Source: Leptolinea sp964404415
GTDB lineage: Bacteria; Chloroflexota; Anaerolineae; Anaerolineales; Anaerolineaceae
DNA length: 5,551 nt
NCBI GenBank assembly: GCA_964404415.1
Contig: CAYOKC010000189.1
Location: 1-5,551, forward strand
Direction of reading: 5' to 3'
The notes below the pieces were generated by a model. That model was not told where the DNA came from. It saw only the letters and a list, made by a program, of their open reading frames with translations, and did not search any database. Position 1 is the first letter of the stretch, and each line of letters begins with the position of its first letter. Made by a program: the position numbers and the translations under genes. Of the stretch, positions 5,530 to 5,551 are shown one piece after another.

Positions 5530-5551
5530 GGGGGGAGGTTAAGATAATTGT

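Noticed and set aside
1..5551. CRISPR array, tRNA, rRNA or transposase
   Set aside because: There are no spaced short repeats, no cloverleaf-like or rRNA-like stretches, and no frame with transposase or integrase motifs.

Overview
All supportable genes lie on the minus strand, so the biological order runs from right to left. The core is a compact group of three genes. First is an AraC-type regulator carrying a GyrI-like small-molecule-binding domain (about 5048 to 4086). Next is an 812-residue UvrA-like tandem ABC ATPase (4045 to 1607). Last is a 347-residue cytoplasmic serine hydrolase with the beta-lactamase/penicillin-binding-protein fold (1610 to 567). The ATPase starts 40 bp after the regulator frame ends. 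The ATPase and hydrolase overlap by 4 bp (ATGA), so they are probably translated together. No terminator is visible inside the group.

The core is flanked by decayed regulator genes. On the left (205 to about 561) is the C-terminal ligand-binding part of a TetR-family repressor, without its DNA-binding head and broken by an in-frame TAA. On the right (5226 to 5354) is a 42-codon piece that resembles the N-terminus of a Crp/Fnr-type regulator, broken by an in-frame TGA. The AraC-GyrI gene is itself interrupted by a single in-frame TAG (4497-4499), and the GyrI sequence resumes in the same frame beyond it. Each of the three stops is explained by one C-to-T change on the coding strand (CAA, CGA and CAG). 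The ATPase and hydrolase frames are intact.

A 41-bp direct repeat with two mismatches lies near both ends of the window (33-73 and 5489-5529, same orientation, 5,456 bp apart). It encloses every gene listed. No integrase or transposase is visible. The repeat may be a pair of recombination or attachment sites, or two copies of a dispersed repeat. Between the AraC gene and the right-hand remnant lies a perfect 7-bp inverted repeat (GATAACA / TGTTATC) with further half-sites, the best operator candidate here. A hairpin terminator lies at 5415-5450. The left end (1-204) holds one repeat copy and no gene.

Biologically, the core looks like a small drug- or stress-response module. A GyrI-type sensor would control a UvrA relative that lacks the UvrB-docking domain (compare UvrA2 and the daunorubicin-resistance protein DrrC) and a hydrolase that could act on a small molecule. 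This role is inference. The base composition is moderate. The AraC-GyrI, TetR and UvrA-like protein styles suggest a free-living bacterium, perhaps Chloroflexota (Anaerolineae-like) or Firmicutes. The organism cannot be named from this sequence.
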